DNA of 64,000 nucleotides from an uncultured Muribaculaceae bacterium (GCA_910585755.1 CAJUFH010000001.1:47019-111018), one strand, 5' to 3'; counted from the stretch's first letter, positions 1-8,692 are shown. Notes: a model not told the origin generated them from the letters alone. Numbers and translations: made by a program.

Positions 1-282
1 AAGGCGGCTGTGTCGCCGTTCGCATATATCAAGGACCACGCGCTGCTTCCGCATGCCGCGCTGCTGGAGGAAGCTGACGCCCTGATGCGCGGGCGGATTA
101 CACCGGAGTTCATCGACAGCGTTGTCGCGGCGATTCCCGAAGAATGGCTCTCGCAATCCTCGGCCACAGTCGCGCCTGGGGAGCAGCGGGAGGTCTACGC
201 CGCTTTTTTGAAATCACGACTTGAAAATTCCAAGATATTTGTCGACCATGCCTTCAATGCCAGAAAACAGCTCGTCGGATAA
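1..282 (+). CDS. HipA-like kinase, C-terminal fragment (cut by window edge)
   Basis: The reading frame is open from the first base and gives about 93 residues ending in a TAA stop. The helical C-terminal segment, and the DUF3037 gene that overlaps its end, are typical of a HipA-family kinase / DUF3037 pair found in many bacteria. The kinase catalytic core would lie upstream of the window, so no active-site motif can be seen, and the family call rests on the tail and the neighbour. Whether the pair is a toxin-antitoxin-like system is not shown here. The lack of an N-terminus comes from the window edge, not from gene decay. Confidence 0.6.
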   Translation, partial: KAAVSPFAYIKDHALLPHAALLEEADALMRGRITPEFIDSVVAAIPEEWLSQSSATVAPGEQREVYAAFLKSRLENSKIFVDHAFNARKQLVG

Positions 283-652
283 CCGCCACCTCTACGAGTA
301 CGCGGTGGTAAGGTTTGTGCCGGATGTTGAACGCGGGGAGTTCGTCAACATCGGGCTGGTAATGATGTGCAAGCGTCGTCGCTGGCTGAAATGCGCCTTC
401 CATTTCGACGTTTCCCGTATCGCGGCCCTTTTCCCGGAGGCCGATTGCGAGGTGCTTCGGGCGCAGGCGGCATCGTTTCTCGCCGTTGCGGCGGGAGACG
501 GGTCGCCAATCGGCTCGCTTGAGGCGCACGAGCGGTTTCGCTGGCTGACCGCGGTACGCAGCGCATGCCTTGCGACCTCTCGGCCGCATCCGGGGCATAC
601 CGCAGACCTTGAAGCAACGTTCGCGGCGCTCCTTGTGCGGCTGGTCCTCTGA
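248..652 (+). CDS. DUF3037 family protein
   Basis: A protein of about 134 residues whose N-terminal part (YEYAVVRFVPDVERGEFVN followed by IGLV) is the hallmark of DUF3037. This small family of unknown function is usually encoded just after a HipA-like kinase, as here. The ATG at 248 lies inside the preceding gene, overlapping it by 35 bases; an ATG at 257 is an equally possible start. An upstream extension to 221 is less likely. The overlap suggests translational coupling and joint function with the kinase. The stop codon sits inside a hairpin that probably ends transcription from both sides. Confidence 0.8.
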   Translation: MPSMPENSSSDNRHLYEYAVVRFVPDVERGEFVNIGLVMMCKRRRWLKCAFHFDVSRIAALFPEADCEVLRAQAASFLAVAAGDGSPIGSLEAHERFRWLTAVRSACLATSRPHPGHTADLEATFAALLVRLVL

Positions 653-684
653 GAGATTGCCCAAAAATTTCAGAAATCTCTCAG
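649..684. terminator. bidirectional hairpin between DUF3037 gene and argR
   Basis: Ten-base perfect arms (CTGAGAGATT at 649-658 and its complement at 675-684) enclose an A/T-rich loop. The hairpin lies exactly between two convergent genes and overlaps the DUF3037 stop codon. It could end both transcripts, although it lacks a strong T-run. Confidence 0.6.
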
Positions 685-688
685 ACGG

Positions 689-1192
689 CTATTTGAGGTT
701 GGGATGGGTGTGAGGGGGTAGGAGGGCGCGGAAGAGTTCGATGACATCGGCTCGCGGTGCGTCTTCCGCGAGGGCGGCGAACACTGTGTCGGCCCCGGAG
801 ATTGTCCCGGCGATAAGGGGTGAGTCGAGGGTGTCGATGTCATATGCGAGGCCGCTGGCATAGCCGTTGCGGGTCTTTACGACTACGAGATTTCCGGTAA
901 TGCTCGCGCTGACTACGGAGCTGTGCTGCAGATGCTGGGTTCCGCTGACATACTGGCGTCCGCGGCGACTTCCTCTGTGGAGCGTGCTGCTCTCCCCGAC
1001 AATGTACCGGTACTGGCCTTTGTCTGTGGCGATTTTTGTCGCCTTTATGTTTTTCAAGTCGCGCGACAGGGTAGCCTGGGTCACGATATGCCCCCGAATG
1101 GCGAGCTGTTTCGACAACTCTTCCTGGGAGCTTATGACCTGGTGGGAGATAATGTCAATAATCTCAGCTAAGCGGGTGTTCCTGTTCTTCAT
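689..1192 (-). CDS. argR: Arginine repressor ArgR
   Basis: A 167-residue protein of normal length for ArgR, the hexameric transcription factor that controls arginine metabolism. The N-terminal winged helix-turn-helix is clear (SQEELSKQL, then VTQATLSRDLK, about residues 22-47). The C-terminal oligomerisation/effector domain has the expected GYAS..LAYDID and GTI-G-DT segments. One oddity: the arginine-contacting motif, GTIxGDDT in E. coli and Bacillus, reads GTISGADT here, so the first aspartate is alanine. No arginine biosynthesis gene is nearby, so it probably acts in trans. Family assignment is secure; effector preference is uncertain. Confidence 0.93.
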   Translation of the reverse strand: MKNRNTRLAEIIDIISHQVISSQEELSKQLAIRGHIVTQATLSRDLKNIKATKIATDKGQYRYIVGESSTLHRGSRRGRQYVSGTQHLQHSSVVSASITGNLVVVKTRNGYASGLAYDIDTLDSPLIAGTISGADTVFAALAEDAPRADVIELFRALLPPHTHPNLK

Positions 1193-1370
1193 TGGTCTGC
1201 GATCGTATTGCCGTTTGCACGGGGGTTGGACAGACCCCGGCGGAGAGCTTCCGGGGAGATTGATTATCGGTTTTTGCGAAATTAAAAATAATATTCGTAA
1301 ACACCTAATAAAATCGCAGAAAAATTTGTATAAATGTTTTTATGCGCAAACAATCTGCTTCGAGAGGTGA
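1193..1370. promoter_or_regulatory. AT-rich region upstream of argR
   Basis: A 178-base non-coding stretch holding the argR promoter region (minus strand) and the 3' flank of waaA. It is much more AT-rich than its neighbours. The minus strand carries TAATTTCG (1277-1284), close to the Bacteroidetes -7 box. Several imperfect A/T-rich dyads around 1290-1345 could be ARG boxes for autoregulation, but none matches a consensus well enough to name. Confidence 0.35.
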
Positions 1371-2651
1371 TTAAACATTTATTTTATCGCCGAACAGCTC
1401 GGAGTAAATTTTATCAGTAGCGCCAATATTCTCTTTAATATATTTGCCGGCGGCTTCTCCGGCGTGACGAAGTGTAAGCGCGTTTCCTGTAAGCGCGGCC
1501 ATCGTTCCGTTAAACTCCGCGGCGCTGCTGATTGAGAATCCTCCGCCGCAGTCAATCAGGTCTGATGCTTCCTTGAACTTCGAGTGCTCGGGACCGAAGA
1601 TGACCGGCATGTTGTAGACGGCCGCCTCGTTGAGGTTGTGGATTCCGGCTCCGAAGCCGCCGCCGATATAAGCGACATCGGCAAAGCGGTAAAGGGTCGA
1701 GAGCTTGCCGAACGAATCGACGATTATGCCGCGGACATTCTTGATATACGGAGGAAACTTGCCGTCGGGGTGGGTCTTGTGGAGCTTGAGCCATTCCGAC
1801 AGGAGCAGCACGCTCCCGGCGGGGAAGCGGTTGCGGAGCGCTTCGAGGCGCGTCTCGTTGAACTCGTGGGGGGCGATTATGAAGGCCACGTCGGTATGGG
1901 CGTTGAGCCAGGGGACGTAGACCTCCTCGTCGGCTTCCCAGGAGGAGCCGGCTATGAAGCGCAGTTTGTGCCCGGAACCGAATCCGGGGAATCCGGCGAT
2001 GTCTACCGTGGAGCGCATCACGTCGGTGACACGGTCGAAGCGCGTGTCGCCGGCGACTGTCACGTTCTCGATGCCGATAACTTTCAGCAGGCGGCGCGAG
2101 CGCTCGTCCTGGACGTACAGGTGGTTGAAGCATCGGAGCATGTTGCGGAACATTCCGCCTACGGAGCGGAAGAAGCGCTGGCCGGGGCGGAAGATGGCCG
2201 AGATGATATATGTCGGTATTCCTCTGCGCCGCAATTCGTTAAGGTAGTTTCCCCAGAACTCGTACTTTATGAAAATCGCCATGGAGGGTCGGGCGAGGTC
2301 GAGGAAATGCTTCACGCGGTGGGGCGTGTCGAACGGGAGGTAGACGACCGCGTCGACATAGGGGTAGTTCTTTCGCACTTCGAAGCCCGAGGGGGAGAAG
2401 AACGACAGCAGGATCGGCTTCTCGGGATGTTCTCGGCGCAGGCGCTCGATCATCGGGCGACCCTGCTCGAACTCTCCGAGCGACGAGGCGTGGAACCAGA
2501 CGCAGCCCGGTTTCAGCCCCAGGCGGCGCCGGAGGATGTCGTTGGTACGATGCTGGCCGCGTAGCATCTTGCGTACTTTGGGGCTGCGCAGCGATACCGC
2601 CTGGGCTGCCAGGGCGTAGAGCCGTATTCCGGTGTTATAGAGTACGTTCAC
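1371..2651 (-). CDS. waaA: 3-deoxy-D-manno-octulosonic acid (Kdo) transferase
   Basis: A 426-residue GT30-family enzyme that moves Kdo from CMP-Kdo to the lipid A precursor at the inner face of the cytoplasmic membrane. An N-terminal membrane-associating helix is followed by WFHASSLGEFEQGRP, where Glu60 corresponds to the catalytic base of the family. The C-terminal nucleotide-sugar lobe has FGAGIHNLNEAAVYNMPVIF and GPEHSKFKEA. It lies 9 bases downstream of gltX on the same strand and is probably cotranscribed with it. kdsA, which makes the Kdo precursor, is also in this window near 31 kb. Confidence 0.95.
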   Translation of the reverse strand: MNVLYNTGIRLYALAAQAVSLRSPKVRKMLRGQHRTNDILRRRLGLKPGCVWFHASSLGEFEQGRPMIERLRREHPEKPILLSFFSPSGFEVRKNYPYVDAVVYLPFDTPHRVKHFLDLARPSMAIFIKYEFWGNYLNELRRRGIPTYIISAIFRPGQRFFRSVGGMFRNMLRCFNHLYVQDERSRRLLKVIGIENVTVAGDTRFDRVTDVMRSTVDIAGFPGFGSGHKLRFIAGSSWEADEEVYVPWLNAHTDVAFIIAPHEFNETRLEALRNRFPAGSVLLLSEWLKLHKTHPDGKFPPYIKNVRGIIVDSFGKLSTLYRFADVAYIGGGFGAGIHNLNEAAVYNMPVIFGPEHSKFKEASDLIDCGGGFSISSAAEFNGTMAALTGNALTLRHAGEAAGKYIKENIGATDKIYSELFGDKINV

Positions 2652-2660
2652 GGTCGCGGG

Positions 2661-4196
2661 TTATTCGGCTGGCTGGGGTATTTTCTCGATAGCCAGGCGG
2701 ATGCGCCCGATAATCTCGTCGCGGCCCATAAGTTCGGCAATGTCGAACATGTGGGGACCCTTGCATTCGCCGACGACGGCGAGGCGGAAGGCGTTCATGA
2801 CGTTGCCCATGTGCAGGCCGTTGTCGGTAATCCAGCCGAGCACCACCTCTTCGGCCTCTTTGGATGCCATGGAGGGGAGGTCGCGGATTATTTCCGTAAG
2901 TTTTTCCATAAGGGCCGGAGTCTCGGCTTTCCAGCGCTTGCGGATATCCTTCTCGGCGTATTCGTCGGGGCGGACGAAGAAGAAGCGCGCCTGGTCCCAG
3001 AGTTCGGGAAGGAGGTTTACGCGCCCCTTGACCATTTCGAGGGCGGCGGCGATATACTCGTCAGAGAAGTCGGCGGGGTTTACGCCGCGGGCCATCATTA
3101 TGGGCTTGAAATACTCGGTCAGCTCCGCGCCGGTCTTTGCCATGATGTATTCGTGGTTGAACCACTTGCATTTCTCGAAGGCGAACTTTGCTCCGGCTTT
3201 CGAGCAATGGTCGAGGGAGAAGCGGCTGACAAGGTCATCCATCGACATGATTTCGGTGTCGTCGCCGGGATTCCATCCCAGGAGGGCCAGGAAGTTGACA
3301 ACGGCTTGGGGAAGGTAGCCGGTCTCGCGGTATCCCGAGGAGATGTCGCTGCTCTTGGGGTCGTGCCATTCGAGGGGGAAGACGGGGAAACCGAGGCGGT
3401 CGCCGTCGCGCTTCGAGAGCTTTCCTTTGCCGTCGGGCTTGAGCAGCAGCGGCAGGTGGACGAAGGCGGGCATCGTGTCGGCCCATCCGAAGGCCTCGTA
3501 GAGGAGGACATGGAGGGGGGCCGAGGGGAGCCATTCCTCGCCGCGGATAACGTGGCTGACCTCCATCAGGTGGTCGTCGACGATGTTCGCGAGGTGGTAT
3601 GTCGGGAGGTCGTCAGCGCTCTTGTAAAGCACCTTGTCGTCGAGAATCGAGGAGTTGATTGTCACTTTGCCGCGAATCAGGTCGTTGACCTCGACGTCGC
3701 GCCCCGGTTCTATCAGGAAGCGGACTACGTACTGCGCTCCGCCGTCAATCAGGCGCTTGACCTCCTCGGCGGGGAGGCTGAGGGAGTTGCGCATCGACAG
3801 GCGGGTCGAGGCGTCGTACTGGAAATTTGGCTTCGAGGCGCGTGCCTGCTCCAGCTCTTCGGGGGTGTCGAAGGCGATGTAGGCCTTACCGGCGTCGAGG
3901 AGCATCTTGACGTGCTCGCGGTATATGTCGCGGCGCTCGCTCTGCTTGTAAGGGCCGTAGGCTCCACCCTCGCGTACCCCTTCGTCGATTCCGATTCCGA
4001 GCCATTTGAGCGACTCGTTGATATAGTCCTCGGCTCCGGGCACGAAGCGGTTGGAGTCGGTATCCTCGATGCGGAGAATCATGTCGCCGCCGTTCTGGCG
4101 GGCGAAGAGGTAGTTATATAGAGCCGTGCGCACTCCTCCGATGTGGAGGGGGCCCGTAGGGGACGGGGCGAAGCGCACTCTTACTTTCCTTTCCAT
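2661..4196 (-). CDS. gltX: Glutamyl-tRNA synthetase
   Basis: A 511-residue class I aminoacyl-tRNA synthetase that charges tRNA-Glu. The HIGH-type motif is in [11 protein letters not shown] (residues 11-21) and the KMSKS-type motif is KLSKR (259-263). The C-terminal anticodon-binding helical region is complete. The start ([15 protein letters not shown]) matches the family's usual N-terminus. It is first in a two-gene unit with waaA. Upstream bases 4272-4279 (TAATTTCG on the minus strand) resemble a -7 box. Confidence 0.97.
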   Translation of the reverse strand: MERKVRVRFAPSPTGPLHIGGVRTALYNYLFARQNGGDMILRIEDTDSNRFVPGAEDYINESLKWLGIGIDEGVREGGAYGPYKQSERRDIYREHVKMLLDAGKAYIAFDTPEELEQARASKPNFQYDASTRLSMRNSLSLPAEEVKRLIDGGAQYVVRFLIEPGRDVEVNDLIRGKVTINSSILDDKVLYKSADDLPTYHLANIVDDHLMEVSHVIRGEEWLPSAPLHVLLYEAFGWADTMPAFVHLPLLLKPDGKGKLSKRDGDRLGFPVFPLEWHDPKSSDISSGYRETGYLPQAVVNFLALLGWNPGDDTEIMSMDDLVSRFSLDHCSKAGAKFAFEKCKWFNHEYIMAKTGAELTEYFKPIMMARGVNPADFSDEYIAAALEMVKGRVNLLPELWDQARFFFVRPDEYAEKDIRKRWKAETPALMEKLTEIIRDLPSMASKEAEEVVLGWITDNGLHMGNVMNAFRLAVVGECKGPHMFDIAELMGRDEIIGRIRLAIEKIPQPAE

Positions 4197-4379
4197 CTGG
4201 TGTTGCTGTTCAATTTGGTGTCCGGGAGCGCCCTGCGACGGCGGGGCGGGGCCGGTTTGGAGTTATAAACGCGAAATTAGTTAAATTTCCTGAATTACGC
4301 TAATTCTGCGTAATGTATTTATGCGTTGTCGCTGGCTGCGATTACGGCGTGAACCCGCCGGGCCGTTTTTCCGGGCGGG

Positions 4380-4919
4380 TCAGGAAAATTCCTCGCGGAG
4401 GGTCTCGAACCTCGAGGCCGCCGCGGGCCCGAACTTGGCGATGCTTGCCCTGACGCGTTCAATGGGTTTCTCGGCCATGTCGCCCGACTTGGAATAGAAT
4501 TTGTCGGCGTAGCAGACGAGCCGTTCGAGGAGCGTTTCCGGCATGTAGGAGCGCCCGGGGGGAATGGGCAGGAGGGCGGCTTCTTCAGGGGAGAGGCCCG
4601 AACCGGTGTGGCGCTCGGCGACGCGGGCGTAGGTTTCCGGCGCTCCCTCGCGGCGCAGGAGGTCGGCCCCGGCGTACCCGTGGGCGAGGTAGGGGAGGGA
4701 GCCCCGGCACTCGATGCCCGCCGCGTCGGTCAGGCTGATTCCGATGTCGTGGAGCATCGCGGCTGCCTCGATTTCCTCCTCGTCGAGGGGGAGGGAGCGG
4801 CGGCGGGCGATTTCGAGGGCCTTGTCGGCCACGGAGCGGCAATGGCGCATATAAATATCCCGCAGGCGGGTGCCGGCGGGATAATATTTGTCGATGACGG
4901 TCTGGTAGTCGAACCGCAT
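4380..4919 (-). CDS. HD-domain (HDIG) phosphohydrolase-like protein
   Basis: A 179-residue protein with an HD metal-binding fold: His26 in MRHC, the His57-Asp58 pair in AAMLHDIG, and later H and D positions (AERHTG, YADKF) that complete a metal site. HD proteins hydrolyse phosphate esters or nucleotides, but the substrate here is unknown. It lies 16 bases downstream of ilvE and is probably cotranscribed, with no obvious link to branched-chain amino acids. Members of about this length annotated only as HD-domain proteins are common in Bacteroidetes. Confidence 0.85.
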   Translation of the reverse strand: MRFDYQTVIDKYYPAGTRLRDIYMRHCRSVADKALEIARRRSLPLDEEEIEAAAMLHDIGISLTDAAGIECRGSLPYLAHGYAGADLLRREGAPETYARVAERHTGSGLSPEEAALLPIPPGRSYMPETLLERLVCYADKFYSKSGDMAEKPIERVRASIAKFGPAAASRFETLREEFS

Positions 4920-4935
4920 TTCTTTATTCGGAAGT

Positions 4936-5964
4936 TTAGAGGTCGAGGATTACGTTCCATCCGTGGGTGTCCTCGATTTCGCCGAGACGGATGCCGTTGA
5001 GGGTGTCGTAGAGGCGCTGGGTTATCGGGCCTGGCTTGCCGTCCTTGGCGATGACGTATTTGACGCCGGTGTCGAGGTCGTGGATTTCGCCCACGGGGGA
5101 GGCGACGGCGGCGGTGCCGCAGGCGGCTGCTTCCTCGAAGTCGGCGATTTCGTCGACCTTGATGTGGCGGCGCTCAACCTCCAGTCCCATGTCGCGGGCG
5201 AGCTGCATCAGGGAGTCGTTGGTGATTGAGGGGAGGATGGAGTCTGACGCGGGGGTTATGTACTTGCCGTCCTTGATGGCGTAGAAGTTCGCCGGGCCGC
5301 ACTCGTCGAGGTAGAGTTTCTCTTTCGGGTCGAGATAGAGGACGGCGGAGTAGCCGAGGGAGTGGGCTTTCTCGCCGGCCTGGAGGGAGGCTGCGTAGTT
5401 ACCGCCTACTTTCCAGCGGCCTGTGCCGCGGGGCGCTACGCGGTCGAACTCGCGCATGAGGCAGATGTTGGTGGGCTTGAAGCCGCTCTTGAAGTACGGG
5501 CCGACGGGAGTTACGAGGATGATGAAGCAATACTCCGAGGCGGGGCTGACGCCTACCTTCGGGGTCATGCCGATTTCCAGCGGGCGTATGTAGAGCGACG
5601 CTCCAGAGCCGTAGGGGGGGATGAAGCGCTCGTTGAGAGTGACTGCCAGGCGTACCATCTCCATGAATTTCTCATCGGTGATGGGCTCCATCATGATGCC
5701 TCGGGCGGAATCCTGGATGCGGCGGCAGTTTTCCATCGGGCGGAAGACGCGTACCTTGCCGTCCTTGCCGCGGAAAGCCTTAAGGCCTTCGAAAATTTCC
5801 TGCCCGTAATGGAGGGCTGTGGCGGCGATATGGATGTTCAGGGTTTCCGACGAGGAGACCTCGATTTCGCCCCATTTGCCGTCGCGGTAGTAGCAACGCA
5901 CGTTGTAGTCGGTGGGTACATATCCGAATCCCAGCGACGACCAGTCAATCTCAGCGTTCTTCAT
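4936..5964 (-). CDS. ilvE: Branched-chain amino acid aminotransferase
   Basis: A 342-residue fold-type IV PLP enzyme that transfers the amino group between glutamate and the keto acids of Leu, Ile and Val. The N-terminal IDWSSLGFGY and YGQEIFEGLKAF segments and the PLP lysine (Lys185 in GRWKVGGNYAAS) are clear. The start is set at 5964 (MKNAEIDW), since family members start just before IDW; an in-frame extension to 6018 runs through promoter-like sequence. A -7-like box lies at 5995-6002 on the minus strand, so the transcript has a short leader. The HD-domain gene follows in the same unit. Confidence 0.95.
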   Translation of the reverse strand: MKNAEIDWSSLGFGYVPTDYNVRCYYRDGKWGEIEVSSSETLNIHIAATALHYGQEIFEGLKAFRGKDGKVRVFRPMENCRRIQDSARGIMMEPITDEKFMEMVRLAVTLNERFIPPYGSGASLYIRPLEIGMTPKVGVSPASEYCFIILVTPVGPYFKSGFKPTNICLMREFDRVAPRGTGRWKVGGNYAASLQAGEKAHSLGYSAVLYLDPKEKLYLDECGPANFYAIKDGKYITPASDSILPSITNDSLMQLARDMGLEVERRHIKVDEIADFEEAAACGTAAVASPVGEIHDLDTGVKYVIAKDGKPGPITQRLYDTLNGIRLGEIEDTHGWNVILDL

Positions 5965-5994
5965 CTTGATTTTTATAGTTGGGTTATTACAGCG

Positions 5995-6002
5995 CAAATA
6001 TA
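5995..6002 (-). promoter_or_regulatory. -7 promoter element of ilvE
   Basis: On the minus strand the bases read TATATTTG, an exact match to TAnnTTTG. They lie about 30 bases upstream of the chosen ilvE start. No good -33 TTTG is seen at the usual distance, so the call rests on one box. Confidence 0.5.
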
Positions 6003-6094
6003 CAAATTTATTTGCCAACGCCGCGTCTTTTGGCGGAAAATTTCTTAAAAAATGCCAAATGGGCGCTTTTCGGCCTCTGCCACGCCCGGCGGGG

Positions 6095-6790
6095 TTATAA
6101 TATCAAGGGGAGGATGACGGGGGTCAGCAGGGAGGTGAGCAGTCCGTTGAGGGTCAGGCCGAGGGAGGAGAAGGCGCCGTAGCGCATGCCATAGCGTTCG
6201 ATCGCGGCGGCGGTGCCGACGGCGTGGGCCGAGGTCCCTACCGAGAGTCCCCCGGCAATCGGGCTGTGGACTCGGCTGAGGCGGAGCATCTGGAACCCCG
6301 CCATCCCTCCGAAAATCCCGGTGCAGACCACGACGGCGGCGGTCAGCGAGGGTATTCCTCCTACGGTGGCCGAAATCTCCATCGCAATGGGGGTGGTGAC
6401 CGCCTTGGGGGCCAGGGATAGCACCACCGCGTCGCTCGCGCCGAGAAACCGTGCCAGCAGTACAACGGAAACGACGCCCGCGACGCATCCGGCAAGCTCG
6501 GCCAGCAGCAGGGGAACCATCTGCTTGCGTATGTTCTCCAACTGGCGGTATAGAGGCACGCCGAGCGCTACGACGGCCGGTTTCAGCCAAAAGTCGATAT
6601 ACTCGCCACCCTCGGCGTATGTGTCGGGGGAGATGCCGCCGGCGTAAAGGAAGCAGATCAGTACGAGGATTGTTACGAGAATGGGGTGGAAGACGGCCAC
6701 CTCGGTGCGCTTCTGTAGCTGCTTCGCTCCGAGAAACACGGCGAACGTCAGCGCGATCAGGAAATACTTATTTTGTAGGAACGACTCCAT
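6095..6790 (-). CDS. lrgB: LrgB family membrane protein
   Basis: A 231-residue polytopic membrane protein of the LrgB/CidB family. Characteristic segments include LAPKAVTTPIAMEIS, GTSAHAVGTAAA and a run of hydrophobic helices along the whole chain. In Gram-positive bacteria LrgAB/CidAB modulate murein hydrolase activity and cell death, and in some organisms they transport pyruvate or related metabolites; the role in Bacteroidales is not settled. It overlaps the upstream lrgA by 23 bases, so the pair is translationally coupled. It is the last gene of a four-gene overlapping run that starts with an ATPase at 8664. Confidence 0.9.
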   Translation of the reverse strand: MESFLQNKYFLIALTFAVFLGAKQLQKRTEVAVFHPILVTILVLICFLYAGGISPDTYAEGGEYIDFWLKPAVVALGVPLYRQLENIRKQMVPLLLAELAGCVAGVVSVVLLARFLGASDAVVLSLAPKAVTTPIAMEISATVGGIPSLTAAVVVCTGIFGGMAGFQMLRLSRVHSPIAGGLSVGTSAHAVGTAAAIERYGMRYGAFSSLGLTLNGLLTSLLTPVILPLIL

Positions 6791-7145
6791 TGCCTTTGTT
6801 GCGTTTTGACATTAGGCGGCGGCAGAGCTGGTGGGTCCACCCCGTGACGGCTATTATTATAAAGGTGCTGACGACCGTCGCCGTGACAATCGCGCCCCAT
6901 TCCTCTGAGATTATGTCGAAGCAGCGCATGACGCCGACGCCGGCCGGCACGAAGAAGAATCCGAGGTTGCGGACCAGGAAGTCGGCTACCTTGTCGACCC
7001 ACATCAGGCGCACCCACCGCAGTTTCAGCGCTGCGGCGAGCGCCACCATCCCGATGATGCTCGACGGCACCGGGACCCCGGTGAGCCACACTACCAGCTC
7101 CCCGAACGCCAGGAACGCGAATATTACCGCGCATTGAAGAATCAT
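6768..7145 (-). CDS. lrgA: LrgA/CidA family holin-like protein
   Basis: A 125-residue protein with about four hydrophobic helices and the LrgA/CidA signature region (GELVVWLTGVPVPSSIIGMV, then VRNLGFFFVPAGVGVM). The family resembles phage holins and acts with LrgB in the cytoplasmic membrane. Its ATG overlaps the TGA of the preceding TOPRIM-like gene (ATGA), and its 3' end overlaps lrgB by 23 bases. This tight packing suggests the four genes are translated from one message. The family call is firm; the physiological role is inferred. Confidence 0.9.
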   Translation of the reverse strand: MILQCAVIFAFLAFGELVVWLTGVPVPSSIIGMVALAAALKLRWVRLMWVDKVADFLVRNLGFFFVPAGVGVMRCFDIISEEWGAIVTATVVSTFIIIAVTGWTHQLCRRLMSKRNKGNGVVPTK

Positions 7146-7684
7146 ATCAGTTTGTTAAAGAGGTTGGTTATATCAACGTCAGAGGCGGAGTAGGACCTTT
7201 CGGCAAGATAGCTTAGGAGACTTTTCATAAGGTCCATTTCCGGGTCTTCCGCAAGTGAATTGAATAGCGACTTGAAGCGGGCATCGCGGCTCGACAATAC
7301 ATTTTTTGTCTGTGTTGTAAATGGCTTGAGCTGGGTGGGAAGATTGAATTTTTCCGGGTTAACCCCAGAACGGGCGGCGCAGTCAAGAATGAACCCGTCG
7401 CATGCGGGGCTGATTTTGACAATGAAATGCGGCTTTATCTTATGTCTCAGTAAGCTAAGGTGGCTGCTTGTAGCGACTACGTTGAATTCTGTCGTATAAC
7501 CTGGCATACGTTTGTCCGCGTCAATGATTCCTACAGCGAAACGGTCTGCAAACTTTGTCTGCATTATACGAGTGACCTGGTTACATCCTTTCTGATGGTT
7601 ACACATCCCCTGCCCGAATACCAACGTTTCAACCAGATTGGTATCGATGAAACATTCGGGAATGATAAAATCGGCGCGCGTCAT
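7142..7684 (-). CDS. Small TOPRIM-like protein paired with AAA ATPase
   Basis: A 180-residue protein I do not recognise as a named family. Its N-terminus has the order expected of a TOPRIM fold: a hydrophobic strand ending in Glu10 followed by Asp14 (DFIIPECFIDTNL), then about 40 residues later an Asp-x-Asp pair (Asp55, Asp57 in GIIDADKR). TOPRIM domains bind metal and cut or join nucleic acids in OLD nucleases, primases and topoisomerases. The C-terminal half is helical with no motif I can name. It follows the ATPase directly with a one-base TGATG overlap and overlaps lrgA by four bases. ATPase plus TOPRIM partner pairs occur in anti-phage systems such as PARIS, but that link is inference. 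Base composition is more AT-rich than in flanking core genes. Confidence 0.6.
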   Translation of the reverse strand: MTRADFIIPECFIDTNLVETLVFGQGMCNHQKGCNQVTRIMQTKFADRFAVGIIDADKRMPGYTTEFNVVATSSHLSLLRHKIKPHFIVKISPACDGFILDCAARSGVNPEKFNLPTQLKPFTTQTKNVLSSRDARFKSLFNSLAEDPEMDLMKSLLSYLAERSYSASDVDITNLFNKLI

Positions 7685-8664
7685 CAGTTATCGGTTATGG
7701 CTTCAAGATTGAAAAACATATCCATTCCACAGTCATAGGCGTTCTGCATTTCGCTGTCAGAGAGCCGACGGACAATTGTCGCATTATCTTTCATATCCGC
7801 CACATATACCGCAAGTTCGTCTCCGGCATCTTCGAGCAGTGAGTTGATTATGTACGGGCTATGGGTCGTGATGAAGAACTGATTCTCCTCAGAAGCCAGT
7901 ATGTCGTTTACGATGCTTGCGATATATGGCGGGAAAGTATGTGACTCAGGTTCTTCAAAGCAAATGACCTTGTTTCTGTTGCTCCTGATGGCGGCTTTAT
8001 AGAATATAAGCCGTTGCAAGGAATCTGCGAGTGACTTGAAGGGGACGAGGAATATGTCGGCCCCGTTCTCCCGCATCGCCTTGATTTGATTGGATGCGGT
8101 GTCGAATACCATCTTCAGGCCGTAACCGTGGAATAGTTCGGAAAGTGGGCCTTTCAAATCAGGGAGAGAGGCCACGACTTCCATCAGATTGGAGCCGGAA
8201 GGAGGAAGAAGATAACTTAGTCCGGCCCGTTCCGGGTCAAACTGCCGCGGGAAGAAATACGCGAGGATGTCGGGGAAGCTGTTCGGCTCCTTCTTCGAGG
8301 TCAGTGTAAGCGACTGTGAGAAATTGTATTTTGACCGGGTTTCTCCGATAGTCGTGTCAATTGCCAGTCCGTTGTTCGCCGCGGCATATAGTTTGAGACT
8401 GTTAGTCCCTGCTGAAACTGAAATGTTTCGTCCCGCGGTTATTCCGTTGTGGAAAAGGTCGGGAATGTTTTCGACTCTGACAAGTGATTTTAAAGATTTG
8501 TTGTTGGATAAGGCCAGATAAGGCGTGTCGAAAAGGGCGAGCGCCTCAAGGATATTGCTCTTGCCGACATTTGGTCTGCCTATCAGCACGTTAATGCGCC
8601 GACATCCATCCAGAACAACGTCGCTGAGCGATTTGAAATTTCGGATTCTTAGCTCCTTGATCAT
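7684..8664 (-). CDS. AAA-type SMC/OLD-like ATPase
   Basis: A 326-residue ATPase of the AAA15/AAA21 type. The N-terminus (IKELRIRNFKSL) is typical of this group. The Walker A is GRPNVGKSN (29-37), a signature-like region is LADSLQRLIF, the Walker B is KVICFEEPESH (about 232-242) and the switch histidine is in ITTHSP (about 265-270). There is no TOPRIM domain in the chain; a TOPRIM-like partner is encoded next. The start is put at 8664 because AGAGAGAAG lies just upstream and a -7 box at 8693-8700 would place the transcript start near 8687. An in-frame ATG at 8685 would be almost leaderless. Such ATPases often act in phage defence or DNA damage sensing; no substrate is evident. Confidence 0.8.
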   Translation of the reverse strand: MIKELRIRNFKSLSDVVLDGCRRINVLIGRPNVGKSNILEALALFDTPYLALSNNKSLKSLVRVENIPDLFHNGITAGRNISVSAGTNSLKLYAAANNGLAIDTTIGETRSKYNFSQSLTLTSKKEPNSFPDILAYFFPRQFDPERAGLSYLLPPSGSNLMEVVASLPDLKGPLSELFHGYGLKMVFDTASNQIKAMRENGADIFLVPFKSLADSLQRLIFYKAAIRSNRNKVICFEEPESHTFPPYIASIVNDILASEENQFFITTHSPYIINSLLEDAGDELAVYVADMKDNATIVRRLSDSEMQNAYDCGMDMFFNLEAITDN

Positions 8665-8692
8665 ATAATCTTCTCTCTGTGCCATAATGGCG

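Noticed and set aside
1..282. Truncated HipA pseudogene
   Set aside because: The frame is open to the first base, so the missing N-terminus is a window-edge effect.
2751..4121. Plus-strand frame opposite gltX
   Set aside because: Antisense to a complete glutamyl-tRNA synthetase with intact motifs; no domain resemblance. The same reasoning applies to long frames opposite tkt (55136-56434) and the OmpA-family gene (52827-54056).
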